Notes: generated by a model not told the origin, from the sequence alone. A DNA stretch of 64,000 nucleotides from Bacteroidaceae bacterium (GCA_017548075.1 JAFYNL010000043.1:1-64000), one strand, 5' to 3'. Positions 53,280 through 62,537 are shown, counted from the stretch's first letter. Made by a program: numbers and translations.

Positions 53280-55784
53280 ATGCAGAAACTCTATTTACTT
53301 GATGCTTACGCACTCATTTATCGTGCTTATTACGCCTTCATAAAGAACCCGCGAATCAATTCGAAGGGAGAAAATACGTCTGCAATTCTCGGATTTGTGA
53401 ACACGCTTGAAGAGGTGATTAGCAAGGGCAATCCCACTCATTTGGGCGTAGCTTTCGATCCTCATGGTGGCACTTTCAGGCACGAAGCATTCCCTGAATA
53501 TAAGGCTCAAAGAGAGGAAACTCCAGAAGCCATCAGGTTTGCAGTTCCCATCATCAAAGAGATTCTGGCCGCTTATCGCATTCCTGTCCTCGAAGTTCAA
53601 GGGTTTGAGGCCGACGATGTTATAGGAACGCTTGCTCATCAGGCTGACAAAAAAGGCATAGAAACCTATATGATGACGCCAGATAAAGACTTCGGACAAC
53701 TTGTTACAGAAAGGGTTAAAATCTATCGACCTGCAGTTGGAAAGAATAGCGAGGCAGAGATTCTGGGCATCGAAGAAGTGAAAAAGAAGTGGGGACTGCA
53801 GACGCCTTCGCAAGTTATCGATATGCTGGGACTGATGGGAGATGCAGTCGATAACATTCCTGGCTGTCCTGGAGTGGGGGAGAAGACTGCTCAGAAGCTC
53901 ATCGAAGAGTTTGGAAGCATCGAAAACTTGCTGGCTTCTACCCAAAAACTGAAGGGTGCGTTGAAGGAAAAGGTTGAGAATAATGTAGAAAAAATCAAGC
54001 AAAGCAAGTGGTTGGCAACTATCAACCAAGAGGTTCCAATCAGTCTCGATATGGATCTTCTGCAGCTTCGCGAACCTGATACAAAGAAGTTGCAGGAACT
54101 CTTCAAACGCCTCGAATTCAGACAGTTGCTGAATAAAGCGCAGATAAAACCAGAAGAGCTGAAGGAAACAAAACCCGAACCCTCCAAGAACAACGACGGT
54201 TCCTTGCAACTCGACCTTTTCGGGGCAACTCCTGCCCCTCAGCAAAAGGCCGAAGACAAAGGGCCTGTTCAGCTCGATTTATTCAGTTCAACTCCTAATC
54301 CGCCACAAAAAAAAGAGGAAAAGAGCGAGCCTTTTGTGGTGAAAGACAACATTGTTATCGGCCACAACCTCAAGTCTCAATGGAAGGAAATCGAGGCTAA
54401 AGGCCTGACAGACAATGAGATGTTCGATACTGAGATTGCTCATTATCTGCTTCATCCAGAGATGCGTCACTACTTGGACTACTTGCTTTCCGTCTATAAT
54501 TGCTCCGATGTTTGTCAACTTAAGCAGCTTCTCGAAGCTGAACTGAAGCAAGAAGGACTTTGGAATCTCTTTGTGGAGATAGAAATGCCGCTAATGCCTG
54601 TCCTCGCTGAAATGGAGGAAGCCGGCGTTCTTATCGATACTGAAGGGCTGAAGGAAACAAGCAAACTCTTTACTGAACAACTTTTCGCCCTTGAAAAGGA
54701 AATACATTCTTTGGCCAAAATCAACTTCAACATTTCGAGTCCAAAGCAAGTTGGCGAGGTTCTTTTCGAGAGTCTCAAACTCGATAGCAAAGCGAAGAAG
54801 ACAAAAACGGGACAATATGTTACGAGCGAGGAAGTGTTGGAAGGACTCAAGCGAAAGCATCCGATTGTCGGTAAGATACTGGAATACAGAGGATTAAAGA
54901 AGTTGCTGAGCACTTATATCGATGCTCTTCCACAACTCATAAATCCTGAAACTGGCCACATTCATACTTCGTTCAACCAGACAGTTACGGCTACAGGAAG
55001 GCTCTCATCGTCGAATCCGAACCTGCAGAACATTCCTGTTCGAGAGGCTCAAGGTAAAGAGGTTCGAAAAGCCTTTATTCCCTATCCTGGACAAATCTTC
55101 TTTAGTGCCGACTACAGCCAGATTGAGTTGAGAATTATGGCACATCTCAGTCAGGACAAGAACCTGATTGAAGCCTTCCTGCAAGGTAACGACATTCATG
55201 CCGCAACTGCAGCCAAAATCTTCAAGAAAGAGTTGAGCGAGGTCACTTCAGACGAGAGAAGAAAGGCCAAAACTGCCAATTTTGGTATCATTTACGGCAT
55301 AAGTGCCTTTGGTTTGGCTGAGAGGATGGGCGTTTCGAGGACTGAAGCCAAACAACTTATTGATGAGTATTTCGCCACTTATCCGGGTGTGAAAGCCTAT
55401 ATGGAAAAGAGCATCAGAATGGCTCGCGAGAAAGGTTATACGGAGACTATCTTCAAGAGAAGATGCCAACTTCCTGACATCAACTCGAACAATTCAGTTG
55501 TTCGCGGATATGCTGAGCGAAACGCCATCAACGCGCCTATACAAGGGAGTGCAGCAGACATTATCAAGATTGCGATGATTCGTGTTCATAAACGAATGAA
55601 GGAAGAAGGTCTGAAGTCGAAGATGATTCTTCAAGTGCACGACGAACTCAATTTCTCAGTTCTTCCAGAAGAGAAAGATAGGCTTCAGAACTTGGTTATC
55701 GAGGAGATGCAAGGTGCTGCAAATCTGAGTGTTCCACTCATTGCCGACTGTGGTTGGGGCACAAATTGGCTCGAAGCACATTAG
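53280..55784 (+). CDS. polA: DNA polymerase I with a reduced proofreading domain and two QLDLF motifs
   Basis: An 834-residue PolA, about 90-110 residues shorter than the Bacteroides proteins I recall. The 5'-3' exonuclease is complete (1-290: GFEADDVIGTLA, MTPDKDFGQL, GDAVDNIPGCPGVGEKTA). A Pro/Lys-rich linker carries QLDLF at 310-314 and again at 331-335, matching the beta-clamp-binding consensus QL[SD]LF. The 3'-5' exonuclease part begins late (about 352): the exo I DxE motif is absent and exo II is degraded (GHNLKSQW), leaving only the MFDTEIAHYLLHP segment. The polymerase domain is intact: DYSQIELRIMAH, RRKAKTANFGIIYG, QVHDELNF. It should do gap filling and primer removal without proofreading. 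Confidence 0.96.
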   Translation: MQKLYLLDAYALIYRAYYAFIKNPRINSKGENTSAILGFVNTLEEVISKGNPTHLGVAFDPHGGTFRHEAFPEYKAQREETPEAIRFAVPIIKEILAAYRIPVLEVQGFEADDVIGTLAHQADKKGIETYMMTPDKDFGQLVTERVKIYRPAVGKNSEAEILGIEEVKKKWGLQTPSQVIDMLGLMGDAVDNIPGCPGVGEKTAQKLIEEFGSIENLLASTQKLKGALKEKVENNVEKIKQSKWLATINQEVPISLDMDLLQLREPDTKKLQELFKRLEFRQLLNKAQIKPEELKETKPEPSKNNDGSLQLDLFGATPAPQQKAEDKGPVQLDLFSSTPNPPQKKEEKSEPFVVKDNIVIGHNLKSQWKEIEAKGLTDNEMFDTEIAHYLLHPEMRHYLDYLLSVYNCSDVCQLKQLLEAELKQEGLWNLFVEIEMPLMPVLAEMEEAGVLIDTEGLKETSKLFTEQLFALEKEIHSLAKINFNISSPKQVGEVLFESLKLDSKAKKTKTGQYVTSEEVLEGLKRKHPIVGKILEYRGLKKLLSTYIDALPQLINPETGHIHTSFNQTVTATGRLSSSNPNLQNIPVREAQGKEVRKAFIPYPGQIFFSADYSQIELRIMAHLSQDKNLIEAFLQGNDIHAATAAKIFKKELSEVTSDERRKAKTANFGIIYGISAFGLAERMGVSRTEAKQLIDEYFATYPGVKAYMEKSIRMAREKGYTETIFKRRCQLPDINSNNSVVRGYAERNAINAPIQGSAADIIKIAMIRVHKRMKEEGLKSKMILQVHDELNFSVLPEEKDRLQNLVIEEMQGAANLSVPLIADCGWGTNWLEAH

Positions 55785-55791
55785 TCGTTTT

Positions 55792-55920
55792 GAAACGACC
55801 TTAGTTAAGTTGGCAAACGACTGCAGTTACGTTGGCAAAGTTAACGTGTTATGATTGCAAACTTAACTCGTTACGATTGCAATCATAACTGGGGTTGTTT
55901 GGAAACTACCTTAAGGTTGG
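55792..55920. repeat. 22-bp dyad repeat array J (6 units)
   Basis: Cores are exactly 22 bp apart at 55798 (ACCTTAGTTA, a chimera of the ACCT and GTTA half-sites), 55820 (ACTGCAGTTA), 55842 (TAACGTGTTA), 55864 (TAACTCGTTA), 55886 (TAACTGGGGT) and 55908 (ACCTTAAGGT). It fills the gap between the convergent polA and antiporter genes. Confidence 0.93.
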
Positions 55921-55939
55921 TTGAAAAGTTCACCAAAAC

Positions 55940-58186
55940 TTATATCACCATCGAAAGCATGCTAAGGTCGGCTTCCTCTCCCACAACCCAAACTATATCG
56001 TTTTCCTGGAACTGTCGCTTCGCTTGAATGGTGCCAAGATGACCTTCTTCGTTCTCCACTCCAACCACCATACAATGGTAACGAAGGCGAAAGTCAACAT
56101 CCTGCAAAGTCTTTCCAATGAGGGGACTACTCTCGCCAAGCTTGACGGAAATGATGGATAAATTGTGCTTTTCTTTGTTCCTTTCCTGCAAAGGCAACAC
56201 TTCTTGTTCGCTCCTTTGACGAAGAGCTTCTATGGCTTCGACTCCTGCCACAACCTCCAGAATATCACCAGGATAGATGCGATGACTGCCTCCAGGAATG
56301 TTTATTCTGTGTCCTGCTCGAAGAATAGCCGCAATATGAACTCGATCAGTCCTTCCGAAATGAAGTTGAGCAAGTGTGTGACCACCCCATTTTGAATGGG
56401 CAGGAATCTTCACTCGAGCAATCTGAAGGTCTCTTCCTCGTAGTTTTCTTCCGTAACTCAAAGCGGCTTGCTGGTCTCGAAGACGAAGGTTCTGCTTGAA
56501 TGTTCGTTCCATTCTGATGCTCGTATACTTCACAAGTCGGCTCACAACCATCAATAAGAGAGCTGCAAGACTGATGAGAACCTTCCAAAACCACCAAAGT
56601 GGAGCAACGAAAGAGACTACATTATATATTATTACGAAACCTAAAAGTACCTTCGCAAACAAGACAAGTCGAACGAGCAAAGCATTCATTTTTCCCGATG
56701 AAATCAGGTATTTTACCTCTCTACTGTGGTTTTTCTTGATGATAATCGGTCTTATGCAAGGCGACAAAAGCAGGAGAGTGATGACTAAGCCCACAATATA
56801 ACCGTACTTTTCGCCAATTATATGTTGGCAAAGAGGTAGGATTGTGGCAAAACTAAACAATGCAAGTGCCACACTTATAGTGAGATAAGCTATCGTTTGA
56901 ACAAGAATTGCTTTGAATAACTTCCGCCAAGCAAGAGCAGGAGAAAGCCTTAAACGCTCGTTTCGTCTGCTTACAGAAATTGATTTGCCTCGATTGAATA
57001 GCGATTGTAACTCGTTGCTCATCGACTTTTCAATTCGATTGGCGGCTTTTGGAGAGAGTTTTATGATGTAAGGAGTCAGGAAAGTTGTGATAATACTTAC
57101 TGATACAACAACTGGATAAAGGAACTTACTCGTAACTCCCAACTCTTGTCCCAAAGCCGCAATAATAAAGGCAAACTCACCTATCTGCACCATAGAGAAG
57201 CCACTTCGAACGGCTGTTTGAACGTTTCCACTTGTTGCAAAGAAACTCAGACTGCCGAAAAACATCTGTCCAAGCACGACTGCTAAGGTCAAAACAAGTA
57301 TAGGAAGCCAATATTCACTCAGTACTGAAGGCTCAACCATCATGCCTACAGATACGAAAAAAACTGCTCCAAAGAGGTCTCGAAGCGAGCCAACTCCCTT
57401 CTCAATATTCTCTGCTTCGAGCGTCTCAGCAAGAATACTTCCCATCATAAACGCACCAAAAGCAGGACTATAACCAACCTTTGTTGCAATCACAGCCATT
57501 AGAAAACACAATCCAACAGAAACAACAAGAAGAGTTTCGCTATTTATATACTTCTTGGCTTTGCGTAGAAGAAGTGGAAGAAGATAGATACCAACCAAGA
57601 ACCACAGCAAAAGAAAGAATCCTAACTGCATCAGACTCTTCATCAACTCTAATCCCTGGAAAGTTCTACTTACGGCTAAAGCACTCAGCATCACCATTAA
57701 AAGGATGCCAAGAATGTCCTCAATTATCAAAACTGAAATGACTCCAGAAGCAAAACGCTTACTTCTTAGACCTAAGTCATCGAATGCTTTATAGATAATT
57801 GTTGTGGAACTCATGCTCAGCATACCACCCAAAAAGAGTCTATCCATACTGCTCCAACCAAAGAGCAACGCAATCATTCCACCAATTCCAATCATGCAAC
57901 ACATCACCATAACTGCAGTAAGGATAGGTTGCATGCCCATCTTCAATATTTTCTTAAAAGAGAACTCAAGTCCAAGAGTGAACATCAGGAAGACAACACC
58001 CAATTGACTCCACTCTTCAATGCCTTCCATACTGCTTACAGAAGGCGTATAAGGCATATGAGGACCTGCAAGAAAACCAGCCACAATATAGCCCAAAACT
58101 AGTGGTTGACGCAGTCGTTTGAATATGATTGTTACGATGCTAGCAACAACTAGAATGTAGGCGAGGTCGGTTATCAGCGAGGACAT
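55940..58186 (-). CDS. CPA2-family cation:proton antiporter with C-terminal TrkA-C domain
   Basis: A 748-residue membrane protein. Roughly 12 hydrophobic segments of a KefB/Kha1-like Na+/H+ exchanger fold lie at 1-400 (motifs YSPAFGAFMMGSILAET and QIGEFAFIIAA). A further membrane part follows (about 410-560), then a soluble C-terminus with TrkA-C-like regulatory folds (ESSPLIGKTLQDVDFRLRYH). It exchanges K+ or Na+ for protons; the ion cannot be told. It follows nadA by 3 bases, an unexplained pairing. Confidence 0.9.
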   Translation of the reverse strand: MSSLITDLAYILVVASIVTIIFKRLRQPLVLGYIVAGFLAGPHMPYTPSVSSMEGIEEWSQLGVVFLMFTLGLEFSFKKILKMGMQPILTAVMVMCCMIGIGGMIALLFGWSSMDRLFLGGMLSMSSTTIIYKAFDDLGLRSKRFASGVISVLIIEDILGILLMVMLSALAVSRTFQGLELMKSLMQLGFFLLLWFLVGIYLLPLLLRKAKKYINSETLLVVSVGLCFLMAVIATKVGYSPAFGAFMMGSILAETLEAENIEKGVGSLRDLFGAVFFVSVGMMVEPSVLSEYWLPILVLTLAVVLGQMFFGSLSFFATSGNVQTAVRSGFSMVQIGEFAFIIAALGQELGVTSKFLYPVVVSVSIITTFLTPYIIKLSPKAANRIEKSMSNELQSLFNRGKSISVSRRNERLRLSPALAWRKLFKAILVQTIAYLTISVALALFSFATILPLCQHIIGEKYGYIVGLVITLLLLSPCIRPIIIKKNHSREVKYLISSGKMNALLVRLVLFAKVLLGFVIIYNVVSFVAPLWWFWKVLISLAALLLMVVSRLVKYTSIRMERTFKQNLRLRDQQAALSYGRKLRGRDLQIARVKIPAHSKWGGHTLAQLHFGRTDRVHIAAILRAGHRINIPGGSHRIYPGDILEVVAGVEAIEALRQRSEQEVLPLQERNKEKHNLSIISVKLGESSPLIGKTLQDVDFRLRYHCMVVGVENEEGHLGTIQAKRQFQENDIVWVVGEEADLSMLSMVI

Positions 58187-58189
58187 AAA

Positions 58190-59170
58190 CTACTTACTCA
58201 TTTCGAGCATTCTATTGATGGATTTTACAGCCTTCTCCGCAACTCTTTTATTGACCTTAATCTCTGGCCATTCATACTTGAGACAGTTGTAGAGCTTTTC
58301 CATCGTAATGAGTTTCATATAGTTACACTCATTGCAAGCACAAGTACTATCATTAGGTGGAGCAGGAAGAAAGACCTTTTCTGGACAAGCTTGTTGCATT
58401 TTATGAAGGATTCCGCTTTCAGTTGCAACAATAAATTCCTTTGCTTCATCTTCCTGACTGAACTTGAGAAGAGCAGCAGTACTACCAACCTTATCAGCTA
58501 CTTTAACAATAGGTCCTTTACATTCTGGGTGCACAAGTATCTTGGCTTGAGGATGTTTCTCCTTCAATTCAAGTATGCGTTCAAGGCTGAACTTCTCATG
58601 AACATGACAAGCACCATTCCACAAAAGCATATTTCTACCAGTAAGAGAGTTTATATAATTGCCGAGATTGCGGTCTGGACCAAATATTATCTTCTCATCT
58701 TTAGGCAGTTGATTCACTATTTTCAGAGCGTTTCCACTCGTAACAACCACATCTGTAAGAGCTTTGATGGCTGCAGTTGTATTCACATAACTAATGACAG
58801 TATGACCAGGATTGGCTTTCACAAACTCTCCAAACTCTTTTGCCGGACAACTTTCTGCAAGGCTGCAAGTTGCATTTAGGTCAGGAACAAGAACCTTTTT
58901 GTCTGGACAAAGTATCTTATTTGTCTCGCCCATAAAATGGACTCCACACATTACAATAATGTCCGCATCAGTCTTTGCAGCCTGTTGAGCAAGAGCAAGA
59001 CTATCGCCTACAAAGTCCGCAATATCCTGTATCTCGCCTTGAGTATAGTAATGCGCCATTATGACTGCATTCTTTTCCTTGCACATTTTGCGAATCTCAG
59101 CCTTCATATCTGTACCTTCAGGAACAGTTTCTGTCACAAATCCGGCAGCTTTCCAACTCTTGTCAACCAT
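58190..59170 (-). CDS. nadA: quinolinate synthase A
   Basis: A 326-residue [4Fe-4S] enzyme that condenses iminoaspartate with dihydroxyacetone phosphate to quinolinate, the first NAD ring. Cluster Cys residues are in VMCGVHFMGETN, LLWNGACHVHE and STCACNECNYM; AHYYTQGEIQDIADFVGDSL is the substrate-side signature. nadB and nadC are not nearby. Its 5' side is the A+T-only part of the candidate origin. I see no TAnnTTTG box for it. Confidence 0.96.
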   Translation of the reverse strand: MVDKSWKAAGFVTETVPEGTDMKAEIRKMCKEKNAVIMAHYYTQGEIQDIADFVGDSLALAQQAAKTDADIIVMCGVHFMGETNKILCPDKKVLVPDLNATCSLAESCPAKEFGEFVKANPGHTVISYVNTTAAIKALTDVVVTSGNALKIVNQLPKDEKIIFGPDRNLGNYINSLTGRNMLLWNGACHVHEKFSLERILELKEKHPQAKILVHPECKGPIVKVADKVGSTAALLKFSQEDEAKEFIVATESGILHKMQQACPEKVFLPAPPNDSTCACNECNYMKLITMEKLYNCLKYEWPEIKVNKRVAEKAVKSINRMLEMSK

Positions 59171-59607
59171 CTTTATATTATTATATTCTTATTATATTTT
59201 AAAATTTAAATACTTTAATGATGATGATTATATAAGGTGGATAAGTGTATAACTTTTACCCCATTTCATCGAGAATTTAGTTATGAACACTCTTTCCACA
59301 CTTTAACTTTATTTGTTCACCATTTTATATTCTTTTCTTCTTCTTAATTTATAAGCAGATACCTCACTTTATGCAGTATAGTTATCCACAAATATTAATA
59401 ACATGCAAAGTTAATAATTTTCCTTGATATGCTGGCTTGATAACTCCAAATTTTTGCGTTGAAATTGCTTTTATAACTTTTAATGAATGTGAATAAAGGG
59501 GAGTAAGGCATCAAATTACACACATTAGAGTGAATAAGTAGAGGTTTATCAACCAAGTTATACACATAAATTGTTAACTTTGTCCACGAAAAGAAAGTCT
59601 TCATAAC
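59171..59607. other. candidate chromosomal replication origin (oriC): A+T-rich element plus DnaA-box cluster
   Basis: A 437-bp gene-free gap. Bases 59172-59235 are almost only A and T and could be the unwinding element. DnaA boxes: TTATCCACA at 59382-59390 (exact consensus), TTATACACA at 59558-59566, complement-strand TTATCCACC at 59236-59244 and TTATACACT at 59244-59252, and weaker ones near 59281, 59292, 59516, 59546 and 59580. By hand count the plus strand turns G-rich in the gene to the right (G 62, C 33 over 59641-59880), against about equal in polA on the left. The rRNA at the left edge is transcribed away from this point. dnaA itself is not in the window. Confidence 0.7.
59575..59582 (+). 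promoter_or_regulatory. -7 promoter box of the TrmH-like gene
   Basis: TAACTTTG matches TAnnTTTG, 25 bases before the ATG at 59608. It overlaps a weak DnaA box (TTGTCCACG, 59580-59588), so DnaA could affect this gene. Confidence 0.6.
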
Positions 59608-60132
59608 ATGAGAAAGTTGAAAGTTACAGAGATGGGCCGAATGAGTGTGGCTGAGTTCAGGGACTCGAAAAAGCAGCCTATTGTAGTCGTTTTGGATCAT
59701 GTTAGAAGTCTTTACAATGTAGGAAGTGTGTTTCGTAGTAGTGATGCTTTTCGAATTGAAGGTGTCTTTCTTTGTGGAATAACTGCCAGACCTCCTCATC
59801 CTGAAATACATAAAACTGCTTTAGGAGCAGAAGAAAGTGTTCCTTGGAAGTATTTTGAGAAGACTGAAGATGCAGTTAGTTTGCTTAAGGAAGAGGGTTA
59901 TACTGTTCTTGCAGTTGAGCAATGTGAGGGCAGTACTATGCTTCAGAACTTTCAAAGACAACCTGACAGGAAGTATGCAATTGTGTTAGGTAACGAAGTT
60001 AAAGGCGTTCAACAACAGATTGTAGACAGTTGTGACGGTTGTCTTGAAATTCCCCAGTTTGGAACGAAACACAGTTTGAATGTGAGTGTTGCTGCTGGAA
60101 TAGTTCTTTGGCACTTATCGAGAAAAGAGTAA
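59608..60132 (+). CDS. SpoU/TrmH-family RNA 2'-O-methyltransferase
   Basis: A 174-residue SPOUT methyltransferase. The knotted SAM site is seen in LDHVRSLYNVGSVFRSSDAF (motif 1), IVLGNEVKGVQQQIVDSCD (motif 2) and IPQFGTKHSLNVSVAAGI (motif 3). The family methylates ribose in tRNA or rRNA; the short form without an N-terminal RNA-binding domain leaves the target open. Its plus strand is noticeably richer in G than C. First gene to the right of the candidate origin. Confidence 0.92.
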   Translation: MRKLKVTEMGRMSVAEFRDSKKQPIVVVLDHVRSLYNVGSVFRSSDAFRIEGVFLCGITARPPHPEIHKTALGAEESVPWKYFEKTEDAVSLLKEEGYTVLAVEQCEGSTMLQNFQRQPDRKYAIVLGNEVKGVQQQIVDSCDGCLEIPQFGTKHSLNVSVAAGIVLWHLSRKE

Positions 60133-60148
60133 TTCTGTGGTATGTTGA

Positions 60149-60236
60149 AGAACTAAGCGTGCCTACTTAATGAATTAGACACGCCTAGTTTGACAATTAA
60201 ACGTGCTTAGTTGGCTGATTAAGCACGCTTAATTTA
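60149..60236. repeat. 22-bp dyad repeat array L (4 units, AAGCACGCTT type)
   Basis: Cores at 60155 (AAGCGTGCCT), 60177 (AGACACGCCT), 60199 (AAACGTGCTT) and 60221 (AAGCACGCTT) are exactly 22 bp apart. The linkers (such as AGTTGGCTGATT) differ from the other arrays, but period and layout are the same. AAGCACGCTT is identical to the core at 30211 in array F. Units 3 and 4 can pair as a hairpin (CGTGCTTA with TAAGCACG). It lies between convergent genes. Confidence 0.85.
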
Positions 60237-60237
60237 T

Positions 60238-60816
60238 TTACTTCCTTATTCCGTTGATGAGGAACTTCTTAGCTTCTTCTCTTGAATCCTTAGCCTTGGT
60301 GATTTCGCTCTGAGTTTGTGCGTGCTCATCCTTCAAGTTTGCCATATTGGTTTGAGTGCTCTCAATCTCTTGGCGAACGTTTTCAAGTTTCTGTTGAGCC
60401 TTTTGAAGATTCTGTTCTGCCTTAGCTACACTCTGTTCAGCCTTAGTGGCTTTCGACTGAAGCTTCGAGAGTTTATCGCCAGCTTTACTGGATTTGTTCT
60501 GCAATTTAACTGACTTGCTCTGAGCTTTTGCCAGAGAGGATTCACCTTTCTTCTCAAGTGCAGCAGCTTTCTTAGCGACCTTGAGGTTTGCCTGAGCCTT
60601 TTTCAGTTCCTCAGCTTTTTTGCTGATTTCTGACTTTGTTACTGTGCTTGCATCCAGTTTTGCCTTTTGCTTCAAGGTGTTGAGCTCGCCTTTAAGGGTT
60701 GCAGCCTCTACTTCGAATTCGTTCTTCCACTGTTCGCAAGTCTTGCCGTCATTCAGCGTTTGAGCCATTACAGGCATCGAGATGGCTATAGCCACCATTG
60801 CTAAAATCTTTTTCAT
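60238..60816 (-). CDS. secreted Lys/Ala-rich coiled-coil protein
   Basis: A 192-residue protein with a signal peptide (about 1-18, ending VMAQ). Almost all of the rest (about 30-180) is a predicted coiled coil rich in Lys, Ala, Glu and Gln. I recognise no family beyond general periplasmic coiled-coil proteins. It is downstream of dacB (gap of 51 bases) and probably co-transcribed, which hints at an envelope role. Confidence 0.75.
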   Translation of the reverse strand: MKKILAMVAIAISMPVMAQTLNDGKTCEQWKNEFEVEAATLKGELNTLKQKAKLDASTVTKSEISKKAEELKKAQANLKVAKKAAALEKKGESSLAKAQSKSVKLQNKSSKAGDKLSKLQSKATKAEQSVAKAEQNLQKAQQKLENVRQEIESTQTNMANLKDEHAQTQSEITKAKDSREEAKKFLINGIRK

Positions 60817-60867
60817 AATGTTTGAATTTTATAAGTTAAAGAGTTAAATAGTTAGTTGTTACATTAT

Positions 60868-62199
60868 TTATTTGCAGAGTTCTATGCATACTTTGTCTTG
60901 GAAAGAACGTCCTATTCCTGATGAACTTACGCCTTGATTGATGATGGCAAAGGCGAGAGTGTGTCCGTTAGCTGCAGTTATGTAGCCTGCAAGCGAGGTA
61001 ATTCCAGTCACAGTACCAGTTTTTGCTCTCACATTTCCATCGGCTTCTGTCCCAATCATGCGGTTTTTCAGGGTTCCGTCGAAACCTGCAATAGGCAAGG
61101 ATGGCAAGAGATGTTCCTTGATATCGGGTGTTCTCCAAGCATATCCAAGAAGCGCCACAAGCATTTCAGCCGAGACATAATCGTAGAGAGAAAGTCCACT
61201 TCCATCTGCAACTTTGTAGGGACTTGGGTCTATACCTATTTTATTATTAAGGAGTTCTTCAGTTCTTTGAGCTGCTTCTTTTCGGCCTGCAAACTTCTTT
61301 CCTGTAGAGGCTGCAGTCTGATAGAACAAGCATTCGGCATAGATATTGTCGCTATTCTTCATCATCGGCTCTAGAAGTTCGTCTATTTCATGATGGATGA
61401 CGCAAGCCGTTCGAGCCTGTCTGTCTGCTTGAGACCTATTGATTGAGGTGGAACGAAGTTGAATGCCAGCTCCTTCAAGAGCCGAGAGCCATTCTTGCTC
61501 GAAGTTGTCCTTTCCGTTTACAAGCAGAGCGGAGAGAGGTCCGTAGTCATCATCCCAGCACCAACCCCAGCCTAATGGCTTGTCTTCGCGCATCGAAAGG
61601 TCGAAGACGACATTTCCTGCAACAGTTTCTATACCTTGATTCTGCTTGATGGTATAAGCCGCTTGCAACAGTTCGTCTGAAGTTACTAGCGGATCCATTC
61701 CGCCAACCACAATCAGGTCGCCTTCCAAAACTCCATTCCTCACCTTTCCTGAGATGCGGAACTCAGTCCGAAGCTGGTAGTTTCCTTTGAGATAGTGAAG
61801 AGCTGTGATAGCCGTAACAAGCTTCTGGCACGAGGCTGGACGCATTCTGTGGGCTGCGTTTACGGCATACAAAGGCTCTCCATCAGTCAAATCATACACA
61901 TAAAGTCCGAGTTGAGTGGTCTCGAAAAGCGAAGACTGACAAAGCAGGTCGAGGGCTTGTTGCTTGGCTGCTTGCCAGCTTCCTTCAGGAGCTCGACGCA
62001 CTTGGGAAACCAAAGGCCGAGCACTCACCACAGGTTCCTCAGCCTCAGACTCTTCCTCTTCGACTACAACAACTGGTTGCTCCACAACTGCAGGCTGGGC
62101 AGGTTGACTGTCAGCCTGATGGCCGTAATACTGAGAAAAGCGTTTCGATGCACACGAACTCAGCAGCAGTAAAAGAAGAAGATACTTTGTGTATTTCAT
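60868..62199 (-). CDS. dacB: D-alanyl-D-alanine carboxypeptidase/endopeptidase (PBP4-type, S13), lipoprotein
   Basis: A 443-residue penicillin-binding protein that cuts the terminal D-Ala or the cross-link of peptidoglycan. The signal ends in lipobox LSSCAS (Cys about 16), followed by a Pro/Val/Glu-rich tether (about 30-60). Catalytic motifs: SxxK in RPASCQKLV, SxN in KNSDNIYAE, and KTG in RAKTGTVTG. The domain between SxxK and SxN seems shorter than in E. coli PBP4, as in other Bacteroidetes. A TAACTTTG box with a TTG element 19 bases upstream drives it. Confidence 0.94.
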   Translation of the reverse strand: MKYTKYLLLLLLLSSCASKRFSQYYGHQADSQPAQPAVVEQPVVVVEEEESEAEEPVVSARPLVSQVRRAPEGSWQAAKQQALDLLCQSSLFETTQLGLYVYDLTDGEPLYAVNAAHRMRPASCQKLVTAITALHYLKGNYQLRTEFRISGKVRNGVLEGDLIVVGGMDPLVTSDELLQAAYTIKQNQGIETVAGNVVFDLSMREDKPLGWGWCWDDDYGPLSALLVNGKDNFEQEWLSALEGAGIQLRSTSINRSQADRQARTACVIHHEIDELLEPMMKNSDNIYAECLFYQTAASTGKKFAGRKEAAQRTEELLNNKIGIDPSPYKVADGSGLSLYDYVSAEMLVALLGYAWRTPDIKEHLLPSLPIAGFDGTLKNRMIGTEADGNVRAKTGTVTGITSLAGYITAANGHTLAFAIINQGVSSSGIGRSFQDKVCIELCK

Positions 62200-62221
62200 T
62201 CAAACTTGATATTTACGAATG

Positions 62222-62251
62222 CAAAGTTACAAATAAGTGCGAGAACTACAA
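62222..62251 (-). promoter_or_regulatory. promoter of dacB
   Basis: On the minus strand TAACTTTG (complement of 62222-62229) follows a TTG element after 19 bases. The ATG lies 22 bases downstream. Confidence 0.7.
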
Positions 62252-62283
62252 AAGAAAAGAGTAACTTTCTTTTGTTATGTTGA

Positions 62284-62412
62284 AAAACGACCTCAGTTAC
62301 GTTGCCAAACATAACACGTTAACTTTGCCAACTTAACACGTTAAAAACGCAAACGTAACACGTTAACTTTGCAATCGTAACTGGGGTTGTTTGGAAACGC
62401 CTCCAGTTCCGT
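62284..62412. repeat. 22-bp dyad repeat array K (6 units)
   Basis: Cores are exactly 22 bp apart at 62290 (ACCTCAGTTA), 62312, 62334 and 62356 (TAACACGTTA each), 62378 (TAACTGGGGT) and 62400 (CCTCCAGTTC). It lies between the divergent dacB and the Cthe_2159-like gene, upstream of both promoters. The rest of the 62200-62537 gap holds only those promoters. Confidence 0.92.
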
Positions 62413-62472
62413 CATTTTGTCATACTCAAATTTACAATAGGAAAGGTTTTGTTAGATAATATTCTCAAAAAG

Positions 62473-62503
62473 TTGTATCGAGTAACAAAAAAACTTATTT
62501 TTG
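62473..62503 (+). promoter_or_regulatory. promoter of the Cthe_2159-like gene
   Basis: TTG at 62473-62475, a 20-base gap, then TATTTTTG at 62496-62503 is a standard Bacteroidetes promoter, 34 bases before the ATG at 62538. Confidence 0.7.
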
Positions 62504-62537
62504 CCGAGATAAAGTCTATAAATGACTGATTTAGAAT

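Noticed and set aside
59171-59607. tRNA or other RNA gene in the long A+T-rich gap
   Set aside because: I found no cloverleaf, TTCGA-type T-loop or CCA end. The content is better explained by DnaA boxes and an A+T-rich stretch.
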